Part shown: positions 1 through 9,590 of the stretch, in pieces
Layout: each line of letters opens with the position of its first letter
How positions within the stretch are numbered: the first letter of the stretch is position 1
DNA from: Candidatus Methylomirabilota bacterium
Lineage (GTDB): Bacteria > Methylomirabilota > Methylomirabilia > Rokubacteriales > CSP1-6
Assembly (NCBI GenBank): GCA_035709005.1
Contig: DASTFB010000102.1
Location: 42,418 to 106,417, forward strand
DNA length: 64,000 bases
Reading direction: 5' to 3'
Notes under the pieces: generated by a model
Databases searched by the model: none
The model's input: the letters and a program-made list of their open reading frames with translations, nothing else
Told to the model about the DNA's origin: nothing
Made by a program: the position numbers and the translations under genes

Positions 1-1286
1 TGGTGATCGTGCTCGACCCGCGCACCGGGGACATCATGGCCCTGGCCATCCGTCCTACCTTCAACCCGAACACTTTCCTGGACGTCCCGTCGCCCGACCT
101 CTGGCGCAACCGGGCCATCACCGACCCGTTCGAGCCGGGATCCACGATCAAGATGATCCTGGCCGCCGCCGCCCTGGAGGAAGGCGTGATGCGGCCGGAC
201 GACCCGATCTTCGCCGAGAACGGCGCCATCACCATCGCCCGAACGACGATCCACGACTGGAAGAAGTATGGCTGGCTCACGTTCGCGGAGGTCCTGCAGA
301 AGTCCTCGAACGTGGGCTCGATCAAGATCGGTCTGGCTCTGGGTCCGGCGCGTTACTACCGCTACCTGACGGCGTTCGGCTTCGGCGCCCCCACCGGCAT
401 CGGACTGGCCGGGGAGAGCCGGGGCATGCTGCGCGAGCCCGAGCGCTGGTCGGCGCTGTCGCTGCCGACACTGTCGATCGGCCAGGAGATCTCGGTCACC
501 GCGCTCCAGCTGGTGGCGGCGTTCGGCGCCGTCGCCAACGGCGGTACGCTCATGCGGCCGCGACTGGTGCGGGCGGTGTTCGACGATCAGGGGCGCGAGA
601 TCCGTCGGGTGGAGCCTCTCGCCGTGCGCAAGGTGATCTCGCCCGCGACGGTGCGCGTCCTCACGCGCGTGCTGACCCAGGTCGTCGAGCTCGGCACCGG
701 TCACAAAGCCACGATCCCGGGCTACGCGGTGGCCGGCAAGACCGGCACCGCCCAGAAGCCCGACCCGGTCACCAAGCGCTATGCCCGGACGCCGGGCGTG
801 CTCTCCTTCGTGGGGTTCGCGCCCGCCGACGAGCCGCGCTTCGCCATGCTGGTCTTGCTCGACGAGCCCAAGACGCAGCGATGGGGCAGCGAGGCGGCCG
901 CGCCGATCTTCGCGGCGGTCGGGGCCGAGATCCTCCGCTACCTGGGCGTGCCGCCTCGCGACACACCGCCGGTGCAGATCGTCACCAACCCCGGCGATCC
1001 CCCGCCGGCCCTGCCCGTGCGGCTGGTGAGCATGGGCTCCGAGCCGGCGGACGACGGCCCTCCGCGCATGCCGGATCTGCGCGGGCAACCGCTGCGACAG
1101 GCGCTGACCGCGCTGGCTCCCTTCGGCGTGCGGGTCGACCTCGAGGGCCACGGCGTCGTGGTGCAGCAGGCGCCGGCGCCCGGGGCAGGCCTGCCGGCGG
1201 ACAAGGCAGCGCGACTGGTCCTGGCACCACGGTCGGAGACCGGCGCCCGCATCCGAGCGCCGGCGACCAGGGGCGCGGCTCGATGA
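1..1286 (+). CDS. ftsI: Penicillin-binding protein / FtsI-type transpeptidase with PASTA domain (3' part)
   Basis: Septal peptidoglycan transpeptidase that cross-links stem peptides in the periplasm; the 5' end lies outside the window. All three penicillin-binding motifs are visible in order: the SxxK serine motif in EPGSTIKM, SxN in KSSNVG, and KTG in AGKTGTAQ. The last ~60 residues (from PRMPDLRG) form one PASTA repeat, as in SpoVD/PBP2x-like proteins and some deep-branching FtsI proteins. The stop overlaps the approach to murE by a few bases, so the two are probably translated together. The position before murE is the canonical dcw order. The class is certain; choosing FtsI over another class B PBP rests on context. 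Confidence 0.95.
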   Translation, partial: VIVLDPRTGDIMALAIRPTFNPNTFLDVPSPDLWRNRAITDPFEPGSTIKMILAAAALEEGVMRPDDPIFAENGAITIARTTIHDWKKYGWLTFAEVLQKSSNVGSIKIGLALGPARYYRYLTAFGFGAPTGIGLAGESRGMLREPERWSALSLPTLSIGQEISVTALQLVAAFGAVANGGTLMRPRLVRAVFDDQGREIRRVEPLAVRKVISPATVRVLTRVLTQVVELGTGHKATIPGYAVAGKTGTAQKPDPVTKRYARTPGVLSFVGFAPADEPRFAMLVLLDEPKTQRWGSEAAAPIFAAVGAEILRYLGVPPRDTPPVQIVTNPGDPPPALPVRLVSMGSEPADDGPPRMPDLRGQPLRQALTALAPFGVRVDLEGHGVVVQQAPAPGAGLPADKAARLVLAPRSETGARIRAPATRGAAR

Positions 1287-1287
1287 C

Positions 1288-2778
1288 ATGGAACGCGAGA
1301 TGCCGTTGAGCGAGCTCCTGGCGTCCCTGCCCGAGAAGACCGTGGTCGGCACGCCCCCCGCCTGGGTCCGGGCCATCCGCGACGATTCGCGGAAGGTCGG
1401 GCCGGAGGAATGCTTCGTCGCTGTGCCCGGGCTGCGTCAGGACGCCCGCCGCTTCGTCCCCGAAGCGCTGCGGCGCGGCGCCGCGCTGCTGGTCACCGAA
1501 CCGCCCGCCCTGCCCGAGCTCCCGATTGCCCAGATCGTGGTGCCCTCGGCCCGAGTCGCCCTGGGCCGGATCGCCGCCGCCTACTACGAGCACCCGTCGC
1601 GCCGGCTCGCCATCGTGGGCATCACGGGAACAAACGGCAAGACGACCACGTCATACCTGGTGGAGGCCCTGTTGCAGGCCCGGGGATGGCGAACGGGAGT
1701 GATCGGGACCGTCCAGTACCGCGTGGGCGACCGGTTGCTCCCGGCCGGGCAGACCACGCCGGACGCGCTCGAGCTCCAGTCGATGCTGGCGGCGATGCGC
1801 GACGACGGCGTGGGGGGCGTAGCGATGGAAGTCTCCTCGCACGCGCTGGCCCTGGCCCGGGTCGATGAGGTGGCGTTCGACATCGGGGTCTTCACGAACC
1901 TCACGCAGGACCACCTCGATTTTCACGGCACCCTCGACGACTACCGCCGGGCCAAGCGACGCCTCTTCGAGCTGCTCGAGCGCTCGCCCAAGCCGGCGCG
2001 CACCGCCGTCGTCAACGGCGACGATCCCTCCGGACCCGAGATGACCCGGAGCCTCGACCTGCCGGTGGTGACGTTCGGTCTGCGGCCCCCTGCGGCCGTC
2101 CGGGCCACCGAGTGGCAGTCCAGCCTCGATGGCTTGCGGCTCACCGCGACGACGCCGGGCGGCTTGGTCGAGCTTCGCTCGCCGCTCATCGGCGAGCACA
2201 ATGTCATGAACGTGCTGGGAGCGGTCGCCACGGGGCTGGCGCTCGGGCTCGCCCCGGACGTCCTGGCGGCGACGCTGGCCCGGGTCGGCGCCGTGCCCGG
2301 CCGCTTCGAGCAGGTGCGCGCTGGGCAGCCCTTCCTCGTCGTGGTCGACTACGCCCACACCCCCGACGCCCTGGAGCGCGTCCTCGGCACGGCGCGCAAG
2401 TTGACCCGCGGGCGGCTGGCGGTGGTGTTCGGCTGCGGTGGCGACCGTGATCGGGGCAAGCGTCCCATCATGGGCGCGATCGCGGCCTGTCTGGCCGACC
2501 GGGTGTGGGTGACTTCCGACAACCCGCGCTCGGAGCCGCCGGGGGCGATCATCGACGAGGTCGTGGCCGGCGTGTCGGGGCCGGAGGCGGCCGGGCGCCT
2601 CGTGCGCGAGGCCGATCGCCGCGCGGCGATCGCCGCGGCGCTGGGCTGGGCTGCGGCCGGCGATGCCGTCGTGATCGCCGGCAAGGGGCACGAGAACTAT
2701 CAGATCGTGGGCAACGCGGTACTGCCATTCGACGACCGCGACGTGGCGCGCCAGATCCTCCAGGAGCGCTGGGGCTGA
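1288..2778 (+). CDS. murE: UDP-N-acetylmuramoyl-tripeptide synthetase, meso-DAP type
   Basis: Cytoplasmic ATP-dependent ligase that adds the third amino acid to UDP-MurNAc-L-Ala-D-Glu. Length is 496 aa, normal for MurE. The ATP-binding loop GTNGKTTT is near residue 115. The central domain carries NLTQDHLDFHG, and the C-terminal domain has GCGGDRDRGKR and the DNPR motif (SDNPRSEPPG). DNPR is the signature of enzymes that select meso-diaminopimelate, so the organism should have DAP-type peptidoglycan. The start ATG lies 1 base after the ftsI stop. Confidence 0.97.
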   Translation: MEREMPLSELLASLPEKTVVGTPPAWVRAIRDDSRKVGPEECFVAVPGLRQDARRFVPEALRRGAALLVTEPPALPELPIAQIVVPSARVALGRIAAAYYEHPSRRLAIVGITGTNGKTTTSYLVEALLQARGWRTGVIGTVQYRVGDRLLPAGQTTPDALELQSMLAAMRDDGVGGVAMEVSSHALALARVDEVAFDIGVFTNLTQDHLDFHGTLDDYRRAKRRLFELLERSPKPARTAVVNGDDPSGPEMTRSLDLPVVTFGLRPPAAVRATEWQSSLDGLRLTATTPGGLVELRSPLIGEHNVMNVLGAVATGLALGLAPDVLAATLARVGAVPGRFEQVRAGQPFLVVVDYAHTPDALERVLGTARKLTRGRLAVVFGCGGDRDRGKRPIMGAIAACLADRVWVTSDNPRSEPPGAIIDEVVAGVSGPEAAGRLVREADRRAAIAAALGWAAAGDAVVIAGKGHENYQIVGNAVLPFDDRDVARQILQERWG

Positions 2779-2783
2779 GGACC

Positions 2784-4178
2784 ATGCCGACCTTCACCGT
2801 GCACGAGATCGTGCGGGCGACGCAGGGAGCCCTGGTCGTGGGCGACCTGGCCGTGACCGTCACCGGAGTGTCGATCGATTCCCGGACGCTGGCCGTGGGC
2901 GAGGCCTTCTTCGCCATCCGGGGACACCGCCTGGACGGCCACGATTTCGTGGGCGAGGCGGCCAGCCGCGGCGCCGCCTGCCTGGTGGTTCACAGTGTCC
3001 CCGATCCCGTCCCGGCCGGCGTGCCCCTGGTGCTCGTGGAAGACACCACCAGAGCCCTCGGCCGCCTGGCCGCATTGCATCGGGCCAAGTTCAACCTCCC
3101 GGTCGTAGCGATCACGGGTTCTAATGGCAAGACCACGACCAAAGAGATGACGGCGGCCGTGCTCGGCTCGCGTTGGCGGGTGCTCCGGACGGAGTCGAGC
3201 TTCAACAACCAGTGGGGCCTCCCGCTGACGCTGCTCCGGCTGGCGCCGGAGCACGAGGCGGTCGTCGTCGAGGTCGGCACCAATCAGCCCGGCGAGATCG
3301 CGTACCTGGCCAGTCTGGCGGCGCCGACGGTCGGCGTCGTCACGAGCGTGGCCGCCGTGCACACGCAGTTCCTGGGTTCGCTCGGCGGCGTGCGTGAGGA
3401 GAAGGCCGCGCTGGTTCGGGCCCTCGGCCCCGAGGGCGCCGCGGTGCTCAACGCCGACGATCCCCGCGTGGCCGACATGGCGCGGGACACGGTGGCGCGG
3501 GTGACGACGTTCGGGCTGGCGGAGAGCGCCGCCGTGCGGGCGGTCGGCGACGTGATCGAGACGGCCGAGGGCATGCGGTTCACGGTGGACGCGAACGGAG
3601 AGCGCCAGGCCCTGCGGCTCGGCCTCGTGGGCCGCCACAACGTGAGCAACGCGCTGGCGGCGGTCGCGGTGGGCACCGTGCTCGATCTCGACCTCGCCGA
3701 CATCGCGCGCGGCCTGGAGGCGGCCCGTCCGGTCAAGGGCCGCTGCGTGTGGCGCCAGGCCGACGGGGTGCGGATCCTCGACGACACGTACAACGCCAAC
3801 CCCGCCTCGGTGCAGGCCGCGCTGTCGACGGCCGTCGCGCACCAGGCGGGCAGCCGGCTGGTGGTCGTCCTCGGCGACATGCTCGAGCTCGGTCCCGCCG
3901 GCGAGGCCGCCCACCGTGAGGCCGGTCGCCAGGTGGCCGCGGCCGGAGCCGGTCTGTTCGTCGCCCTGGGATCGCAAATGCGGATCGCGGTGGACGCGGC
4001 CCGTCAGCACGGGCTGGCCGAGGCCTACCACGCCGCCACGTTCGAGGACGCGGTGGCTCACCTGCTCAAGCGCCTGACGGCGGGTGACCTGGTGCTGGTC
4101 AAAGGCTCCCGCGGGATGCGGATGGAGCGCATCGCCGATGCGCTGGCCGCGCGCCTCACCCGGGGCGAGGAGAAATGA
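2784..4178 (+). CDS. murF: UDP-N-acetylmuramoyl-tripeptide--D-alanyl-D-alanine ligase
   Basis: Adds D-Ala-D-Ala to the UDP-MurNAc-tripeptide, the last cytoplasmic step of the stem peptide. The 464-aa frame begins at ATG 2784 (MPTFTVHEIV), five bases after the murE stop. The reading frame is open further upstream inside murE, but the typical MurF N-terminus starts here. Motifs: DSRTLAVGEAFFAIRG in the N-domain, ATP loop GSNGKTTTKEM, then the C-domain DDTYNANPASV and VLGDMLELG. Because D-Ala-D-Ala ligase (ddl) is not in this cluster, its substrate must come from a gene elsewhere. Confidence 0.97.
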   Translation: MPTFTVHEIVRATQGALVVGDLAVTVTGVSIDSRTLAVGEAFFAIRGHRLDGHDFVGEAASRGAACLVVHSVPDPVPAGVPLVLVEDTTRALGRLAALHRAKFNLPVVAITGSNGKTTTKEMTAAVLGSRWRVLRTESSFNNQWGLPLTLLRLAPEHEAVVVEVGTNQPGEIAYLASLAAPTVGVVTSVAAVHTQFLGSLGGVREEKAALVRALGPEGAAVLNADDPRVADMARDTVARVTTFGLAESAAVRAVGDVIETAEGMRFTVDANGERQALRLGLVGRHNVSNALAAVAVGTVLDLDLADIARGLEAARPVKGRCVWRQADGVRILDDTYNANPASVQAALSTAVAHQAGSRLVVVLGDMLELGPAGEAAHREAGRQVAAAGAGLFVALGSQMRIAVDAARQHGLAEAYHAATFEDAVAHLLKRLTAGDLVLVKGSRGMRMERIADALAARLTRGEEK

Positions 4179-4187
4179 GCGCGAGCG

Positions 4188-5270
4188 ATGCTGTACCACC
4201 TGCTCGTCCCGCTGGCCACCGAGCACATCGTCTTCAACGTGTTCAGGTACCTCACGTTCCGGTCCGTCATGGCCCTCATCTCGGCCCTGGTGATCTCGCT
4301 GTTGATCGGGCCCCCCATCATCCGGCGCCTGCGCGAGCTGCAGTACGGCAGCAACACGGTGCGCGAGGATACGCCGGAGCGGCACCTCACCAAGAAGGGC
4401 ACGCCGACGATGGGCGGCCTGGTGATCCTCTACGCCCTGGTGCTGTCCACGCTGCTCTGGGCCAATCTCCTGAACCGCTACGTCTGGGTCGTGGTGCTGG
4501 GCACGGCGGCATTCGGGCTGATCGGGCTGGGGGACGACCTCCTCAAGCTCCGCTGGCGACGCGGGCTATCGGGGCGGGCGAAGCTCGGGCTGCAGTTCGC
4601 CGTGGCCTTCGGCGTGCTGCAGATCGTGTTCTGGCAGCCCGCGGCCAACGGATGGGAGCCGGTTCTGGCCATTCCGTTCCTCAAAGGATGGATCCTCGAC
4701 CTCGGGTGGTGGTGGATCCCGGTCGGCATGCTGGTGATCGTCGGGGCCTCGAACGCGGTCAACCTCACGGACGGCCTCGACGGCCTGGCCATCGGCCCCA
4801 TCATCATGGCCGGCGGGGCCTTCGGCATCCTCGCGTACCTGACGGGCAACTTCAAGGCCGCCGACTATCTCAAGATCATCAACGTCAAGGGTGCCGGCGA
4901 GCTCAGCGTGTTCTGCGGGGCCCTCATCGGCGCGGCCATCGGCTTCCTCTGGTTCAACTGCCATCCGGCGCAGGTCTTCATGGGCGACGTGGGCTCGCTG
5001 GCCCTGGGCGGAGCCGTCGGCACCCTGGCCGTGCTGACCAAATCCGAGCTGCTGCTGCCGCTCATCGGCGGACTGTACGTCGTGGAGGCGGCGTCGGTCA
5101 TTCTCCAGGTCGCGAGCTTCAAGCTGACCGGACGGCGAATCTTTCGGATGGCCCCGCTGCACCATCACTACGAGCTGGCCGGTTGGGCCGAGCCGAAGAT
5201 CGTCGTCCGGTTCTGGATCGTCTCTTTCGCGCTGGCGCTGCTGGCGCTGTCCACGCTCAAGCTGCGATGA
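4188..5270 (+). CDS. mraY: Phospho-N-acetylmuramoyl-pentapeptide transferase
   Basis: Integral membrane enzyme that transfers phospho-MurNAc-pentapeptide to undecaprenyl phosphate, giving lipid I. Length 360 aa with about ten hydrophobic segments. Diagnostic motifs: TPTMGG near residue 70, the catalytic NLTDGLDGLAIG near 190, the Mg2+-binding FMGDVGSLALGG near 265, and the HHHYE loop near the C-terminus. It starts ten bases after the murF stop, inside the same operon. Confidence 0.97.
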   Translation: MLYHLLVPLATEHIVFNVFRYLTFRSVMALISALVISLLIGPPIIRRLRELQYGSNTVREDTPERHLTKKGTPTMGGLVILYALVLSTLLWANLLNRYVWVVVLGTAAFGLIGLGDDLLKLRWRRGLSGRAKLGLQFAVAFGVLQIVFWQPAANGWEPVLAIPFLKGWILDLGWWWIPVGMLVIVGASNAVNLTDGLDGLAIGPIIMAGGAFGILAYLTGNFKAADYLKIINVKGAGELSVFCGALIGAAIGFLWFNCHPAQVFMGDVGSLALGGAVGTLAVLTKSELLLPLIGGLYVVEAASVILQVASFKLTGRRIFRMAPLHHHYELAGWAEPKIVVRFWIVSFALALLALSTLKLR

Positions 5271-5313
5271 CGCGTCTGTTCATTGCCCCACCCTCTGACG
5301 CGGAGGCGGTGCC

Positions 5314-6735
5314 ATGGCAAAGATGGCCATCCGAGTGAGTCTGCTGGAGGAGGAGCTGGCGACCCGGGGACGCGCGTATCTGGAATCCCTGAGGGGCAAG
5401 GTCGTGGCCGTCGTGGGGCTGGCCCGGAGTGGTCTGGCCGCCGTCCGGCTCCTCCACACAGCGGGCGCCCGCGTCATCGCGACCGACACCAAGCCGCTGG
5501 CCGCCCTGCGACCCGAGGTGCGCGACCTGGCCCGACTCGGCATCCGCGTCCTGGTCGGAGGCGTGTACCCGGAGGCCATGCGCGATGCCGCGCTCGTGGT
5601 CGTCAGTCCCGGCGTGCCGCCGGCCACCGACCAGCTCGCGGCGGCCCGCTCCTCGGGCACTCCCGTGGTGGGGGAGCTCGAGCTGGGCTGGCGGGCCATG
5701 GAGGCGGAAACCCTCGCCATCACGGGGACCAACGGCAAGACCACGACGACCACGTTGACGGGCGCCCTGCTCGCCGAGCAGCCCCGTCCCGTCCTGATCG
5801 CCGGCAACATCGGCACCCCGCTGGCCGCTCACGCGCTGACGTTCCCGGCCGACGGCCTGGTGGTGTGTGAGGTGTCGAGCTTTCAGCTGGAGACCACTGA
5901 GGCTTTCCATCCTCGGGTGGCCGCCGTTCTCAACATCACTCCCGATCACCTCGACCGGCACGGCACCTTCCAGGGCTACGTCGAAGCCAAGACGCGGATC
6001 TTCCTCAATCAGACCGAGGCCGATTGCGCGGTGCTCAATGCCGATGACGATGCCGCCCGGGCCCTGGCCGGCCACACCCGGGCCCGTGTCGTCTGGTTCA
6101 GTCGCCGCCGCCCGCTGGAGCACGGGGTGTTCGTCCAGGACGAGTGGATCGTCGCCAACCTCGGCGGGGAGGTCGAGCGCATCGCGCCGCTGGCCGAGAT
6201 CTCCCTGCGCGGCGCCCACAACGTGGAAAACGTGCTGGCGGCGACGGCCTGCGCCCTCTGGACCGGGGTCGCGCCGGCGGCCATCCGGCGCGCCATCGCC
6301 CGCTTCCGCGGCGTGCCCCATCGGATCGAGTTCATTCGCGACCTCGAGGGCGTCCACTACTACAACGACTCGAAGGGCACCAACGTGGACTCGACCATCC
6401 GGGCCCTGGAGAGCTTCGACGAGCGCATCGTCCTCCTCGCCGGCGGTCTGGGCAAGGGCCAGGACTTCCGCCCCCTGGCCGAGGCGGCCCGCGGTCGCGT
6501 GGCGCACGCGGTGGTCATCGGACAGGACGGTTCCGCCATCGGCGCGGCGCTGGCGGGTGTCGGCATCCCGATCACCCCCGCGGTCTCGCTCGAAGCAGCG
6601 CTGCAAGCGGCGCGAACCGTGGCCCGCCCGGGCGACGTCGTCCTGCTCTCGCCGGCGTGCGCGTCGTTCGACATGTTCCAGGACTTCGAGCACCGTGGCG
6701 ACGTGTTCCGCGGCCTCGTCGGCGGGCTCACGTGA
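5314..6735 (+). CDS. murD: UDP-N-acetylmuramoylalanine--D-glutamate ligase
   Basis: Cytoplasmic Mur ligase adding D-glutamate to UDP-MurNAc-L-Ala. Length 473 aa. The N-terminal Rossmann part has VVGLARSGLAAVRLL, the ATP loop is GTNGKTTTTT near residue 145, NITPDHLDRHG marks the central domain, and the C-terminal domain has NDSKGTN and SPACASFDMF. ATG 5314 follows a GGAGG ribosome site at 7-base spacing. Downstream there is an unusual 360-base gap before ftsW that is filled by palindromic repeats. Confidence 0.97.
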   Translation: MAKMAIRVSLLEEELATRGRAYLESLRGKVVAVVGLARSGLAAVRLLHTAGARVIATDTKPLAALRPEVRDLARLGIRVLVGGVYPEAMRDAALVVVSPGVPPATDQLAAARSSGTPVVGELELGWRAMEAETLAITGTNGKTTTTTLTGALLAEQPRPVLIAGNIGTPLAAHALTFPADGLVVCEVSSFQLETTEAFHPRVAAVLNITPDHLDRHGTFQGYVEAKTRIFLNQTEADCAVLNADDDAARALAGHTRARVVWFSRRRPLEHGVFVQDEWIVANLGGEVERIAPLAEISLRGAHNVENVLAATACALWTGVAPAAIRRAIARFRGVPHRIEFIRDLEGVHYYNDSKGTNVDSTIRALESFDERIVLLAGGLGKGQDFRPLAEAARGRVAHAVVIGQDGSAIGAALAGVGIPITPAVSLEAALQAARTVARPGDVVLLSPACASFDMFQDFEHRGDVFRGLVGGLT

Positions 6736-6749
6736 TCTACGCAAGTGCG

Positions 6750-6920
6750 CGCCGGCAGACCGGCGGCGCCGGGGCGGGGAGGGGTCGCGAGACCACGAGG
6801 GCGGTGGCCGCAGGAACCGGCTGTGGCTGGGCTCCATCGACGCGCGACGCTCCGGTACTACGCAGCGGGAAACGGGTCTCTTCGACCCCTCCCCGCCCCG
6901 GCGCCACCGGTCTGCCGGCG
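6750..6920. repeat. Palindromic repeat module A (terminal inverted repeats, 171 bp)
   Basis: A 38-bp left arm (6750-6787) and a 38-bp right arm (6883-6920) are inverted copies matching at 37 of 38 positions. The arms contain CGGGGCGGGGAGGGGTCG and its complement. The ~95-bp core between them is homologous, in inverted orientation, to the core of module B. It lies wholly between murD and ftsW and has no credible reading frame. The structure looks like a small non-autonomous element or REP/MITE-like extragenic repeat; a very stable RNA hairpin is also possible. Confidence 0.85.
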
Positions 6921-7080
6921 ATCTGGCGGGGCCGCGGTCGGGAGGGGTCAGTGAGACCCGTTTCCCGCCGCGTGTTTCCGGACCGCTGCGTGCCGCTGGA
7001 GCCCAGCCGCAACCGGTCCCTGCGGGCGCCGGCCACGTGGTCGAACGATCCCTCCCGACCGCGGCCCCGCCAGATCGCCG
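6916..7080. repeat. Palindromic repeat module B (inverted homologue of module A, 165 bp)
   Basis: Arms 6916-6949 and 7047-7080 are inverted copies matching at 33 of 34 positions, containing GATCTGGCGGGGCCGCGG and its complement. Read on the minus strand, the core aligns without gaps to the plus-strand core of module A: by hand count about 53 of 66 bases match, including GGCTGGGCTCCA and GGGAAACGGGTCTC. Modules A and B share five bases at the junction. The element ends 20 bases before the ftsW start. Confidence 0.85.
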
Positions 7081-7099
7081 ACGAGCGCGAGGTGGCGTA

Positions 7100-8197
7100 A
7101 TGCCCAGGAAGCTGAGGCCGGACTGGTGGCTGTTGGGGGTGGCGGTGCTGCTGCTGTCGGTCGGCGTCGTCATGGTCTATTCGGCGAGCGCCATCGTGGC
7201 CGCGGATCGCTTCGACGATCCCTACCTGTTCCTCAAGAAGCAGCTCGTCTGGGCCCTGCTGGGGGGGGCCTGTCTGCTGGGCGCGCTGCACATCGACTAC
7301 CGGCGGCTGGAAGGTCTGGGCTGGCCCCTCCTGGTGACGGTCGGGGTGCTGCTGATCCTCGTGCTGGTGCCGCCGCTGGGGCAGCCGATCAACGGCACCT
7401 GGCGGTGGCTACGCTTCGGCCCCCTGTCGATCCAGCCAGCCGAGCTCGCCAAGCTCGCGCTCATCATCTATCTGGCCGCGTTCCTGGCCCGACACCGCGA
7501 CCAGCTAGGCGACTGGCGGCGCGGCTTCCTGCCGCCCCTGGCGGTGGCCGGCGGCCTGGCCGCCCTGATCCTGGCCCAGCCCGATCTCGGGAACTCGCTC
7601 ACGCTCATCGCGGTGACCTTCGCGCTGCTCTACCTGGCGGGCAGCCGGCTGCGGCACCTGCTCTTGCTGGTGGCCGCGGCCGTCCCCCTGTTGGGCCTGG
7701 CCGTGTGGCTGGCGCCTTACCGCTTGCGGCGGATCACGACGTTCATGGATCCGTGGTCGGATCCGCGGGGCAGCGGTTTTCAGATCATCCAGTCCTGGCT
7801 GGCCATCGGCGGCGGCGGCCTCTTCGGCCGCGGGGTGGGGGAATCGCGCCAGAAGCTGTTCTACCTGCCCGAGGCCCACACCGATTTCATCTTCGCCGTC
7901 CTGGGCGAGGAACTGGGCTTCATCGGCGCCAGCCTCGTGCTCGCGGCATTCGCGGTCCTCGTCTGGCGCGGCCTGCGCGTGGGGCTGCGGGCGCCGGACG
8001 CCTTCGGCACCTACCTGGCCCTCGGCATCACCGCCCTCATCGCCACCCAGACGCTCGTGAACCTGGGCGTCGTCACCGGGCTGCTGCCCACCAAGGGCTT
8101 GCCGCTGCCCTTCATCTCCTTCGGCGGGTCGGCGCTGCTCACCACGATGGTCGCCACCGGTCTGCTCCTCAACGTGTCGCAGCACGCCAATGTTTAA
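7100..8197 (+). CDS. ftsW: Peptidoglycan glycosyltransferase FtsW (SEDS family)
   Basis: Polytopic inner-membrane SEDS protein that polymerises lipid II at the septum with its partner FtsI. The 365-aa protein starts at ATG 7100; the longer open frame upstream only runs through the palindromic repeats. Around ten membrane segments are evident. Conserved SEDS stretches: YSASAI near the first segment, [35 protein letters not shown], and [20 protein letters not shown]. It overlaps murC by eight bases, so no murG lies between them. Confidence 0.95.
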   Translation: MPRKLRPDWWLLGVAVLLLSVGVVMVYSASAIVAADRFDDPYLFLKKQLVWALLGGACLLGALHIDYRRLEGLGWPLLVTVGVLLILVLVPPLGQPINGTWRWLRFGPLSIQPAELAKLALIIYLAAFLARHRDQLGDWRRGFLPPLAVAGGLAALILAQPDLGNSLTLIAVTFALLYLAGSRLRHLLLLVAAAVPLLGLAVWLAPYRLRRITTFMDPWSDPRGSGFQIIQSWLAIGGGGLFGRGVGESRQKLFYLPEAHTDFIFAVLGEELGFIGASLVLAAFAVLVWRGLRVGLRAPDAFGTYLALGITALIATQTLVNLGVVTGLLPTKGLPLPFISFGGSALLTTMVATGLLLNVSQHANV

Positions 8198-9590
8198 ACG
8201 CTACCGGCACATCCACTTCGTGGGCATCGGCGGCAGCGGCATGTCAGGCATCGCCGAGATCCTGGTCAACCTGGGCTACCGGGTGACCGGCTCGGACCAG
8301 CGGCGCAACGAGGCGGTGGAGCGGCTCGAGCAGATGGGCGCGAAGGTCGTCATCGGCCACGACGCCGCGCACGTCGACGCCGCCCACGTGGTCGTCTACT
8401 CCTCGGCCGTCTCCCCGGACAACGTGGAGGTCCACGAGGCCCGGCAGCGGGGCATCCCGACCATCCCGCGCGCCGAGATGCTCGCCGAGTTGATGCGCCT
8501 CAAGTACGGCATCGCCGTCGCCGGGACGCACGGCAAGACCACCACGACGTCGATGGTCGGCGCGGTGCTGGCCGAGGCGCGCTACGACCCCACGATCGTG
8601 GTGGGCGGACGGGTCATGAGCCTGGGGTCCAATGCCCGCCTGGGCCAGGGGGAGTACCTGGTGGCCGAGGCCGACGAATCGGACGGCTCGTTCCTGACCC
8701 TGGCGCCCACCATCGCGGTCATCACCACCATCGACGCCGAGCATCTCGACCACTACGGCACCCTGGACGCCATCCGCGCGGCATTTCTGGCCTTTGTCAA
8801 CAAGGTCCCCTTCTATGGCTGCGCCGTGCTGTGTCTGGACCAGCCCAACATCCAGATGCTCATTCCCCGCATTACCAAGCGCGTCGTCACGTACGGCCTG
8901 GAGTCCGGCGCCGACCTGGTGGCGCGCCACGTCCGCCTGGCCGGGCTCACCAGTGGCTTCGAGGTCTACCAGCGGGGCGACCTGCTGGGCGACTGTGAGC
9001 TCCACGTTCCCGGGCAGCACAATGTGCTCAACGCCCTGGCCGCCATCGCGGTCGGGCTCGATCTCGAAGTCCCGTTCACCACTATCCGGACGGCGCTGGC
9101 CGCCTTTGCCGGTGTTCAGCGTCGCTTCCAGGTGCGGGGTCAGGCTGCAGGCGTCACCGTCGTCGACGACTATGGTCATCACCCCGCCGAGATCCGCGCT
9201 ACGCTGGCCGCCGCCAAGGCCGGCTTCGACGCGCGGGTGGTCACCGTGTTCCAGCCGCACCGCTATTCACGGACGCTCCACCTGCGTCAGGACTTTCTGA
9301 CCGCATTCAACCAGGCCGACGTCCTCCTCGTGATGGACATCTACCCCGCCGGCGAGGCCCCCATCCTCGGCGTGAGCGGGGCCGACCTGGCCGACGGTAT
9401 TCGGGCCCACGGTCACCGGGATGTCACGTACGTGGGGGGCGACAAGGGCCGCGTGGTGGAGCGGCTGGCCGAGCTCACGCGGCCGGGCGATCTCGTGCTG
9501 ACGCTCGGCGCCGGCGACGTCGGCCACATTGGACCAGAACTATTGCTCCGACTCGGGGCTGAACCGCTCAGAGGGAGGCCCACATGCTAG
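8190..9590 (+). CDS. murC: UDP-N-acetylmuramate--L-alanine ligase
   Basis: Catalyses the first peptide addition, joining L-alanine to UDP-MurNAc with ATP. The 466-aa protein starts with the Rossmann-type [15 protein letters not shown] and the ATP loop GTHGKTTTT is near residue 113. [10 protein letters not shown] and DAEHLDHYG mark the catalytic domain, and [10 protein letters not shown] and FQPHRYSRT the C-terminal domain. The start codon lies inside the last codons of ftsW and the stop overlaps murB, indicating tight translational coupling. Confidence 0.97.
   Translation: MFKRYRHIHFVGIGGSGMSGIAEILVNLGYRVTGSDQRRNEAVERLEQMGAKVVIGHDAAHVDAAHVVVYSSAVSPDNVEVHEARQRGIPTIPRAEMLAELMRLKYGIAVAGTHGKTTTTSMVGAVLAEARYDPTIVVGGRVMSLGSNARLGQGEYLVAEADESDGSFLTLAPTIAVITTIDAEHLDHYGTLDAIRAAFLAFVNKVPFYGCAVLCLDQPNIQMLIPRITKRVVTYGLESGADLVARHVRLAGLTSGFEVYQRGDLLGDCELHVPGQHNVLNALAAIAVGLDLEVPFTTIRTALAAFAGVQRRFQVRGQAAGVTVVDDYGHHPAEIRATLAAAKAGFDARVVTVFQPHRYSRTLHLRQDFLTAFNQADVLLVMDIYPAGEAPILGVSGADLADGIRAHGHRDVTYVGGDKGRVVERLAELTRPGDLVLTLGAGDVGHIGPELLLRLGAEPLRGRPTC

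Noticed and set aside
2700..4385. 561-codon open frame antisense to murF and mraY
   Set aside because: High-GC shadow frame; low-complexity Arg/His/Gly composition, no family motif, and the plus strand is clearly murF and mraY.
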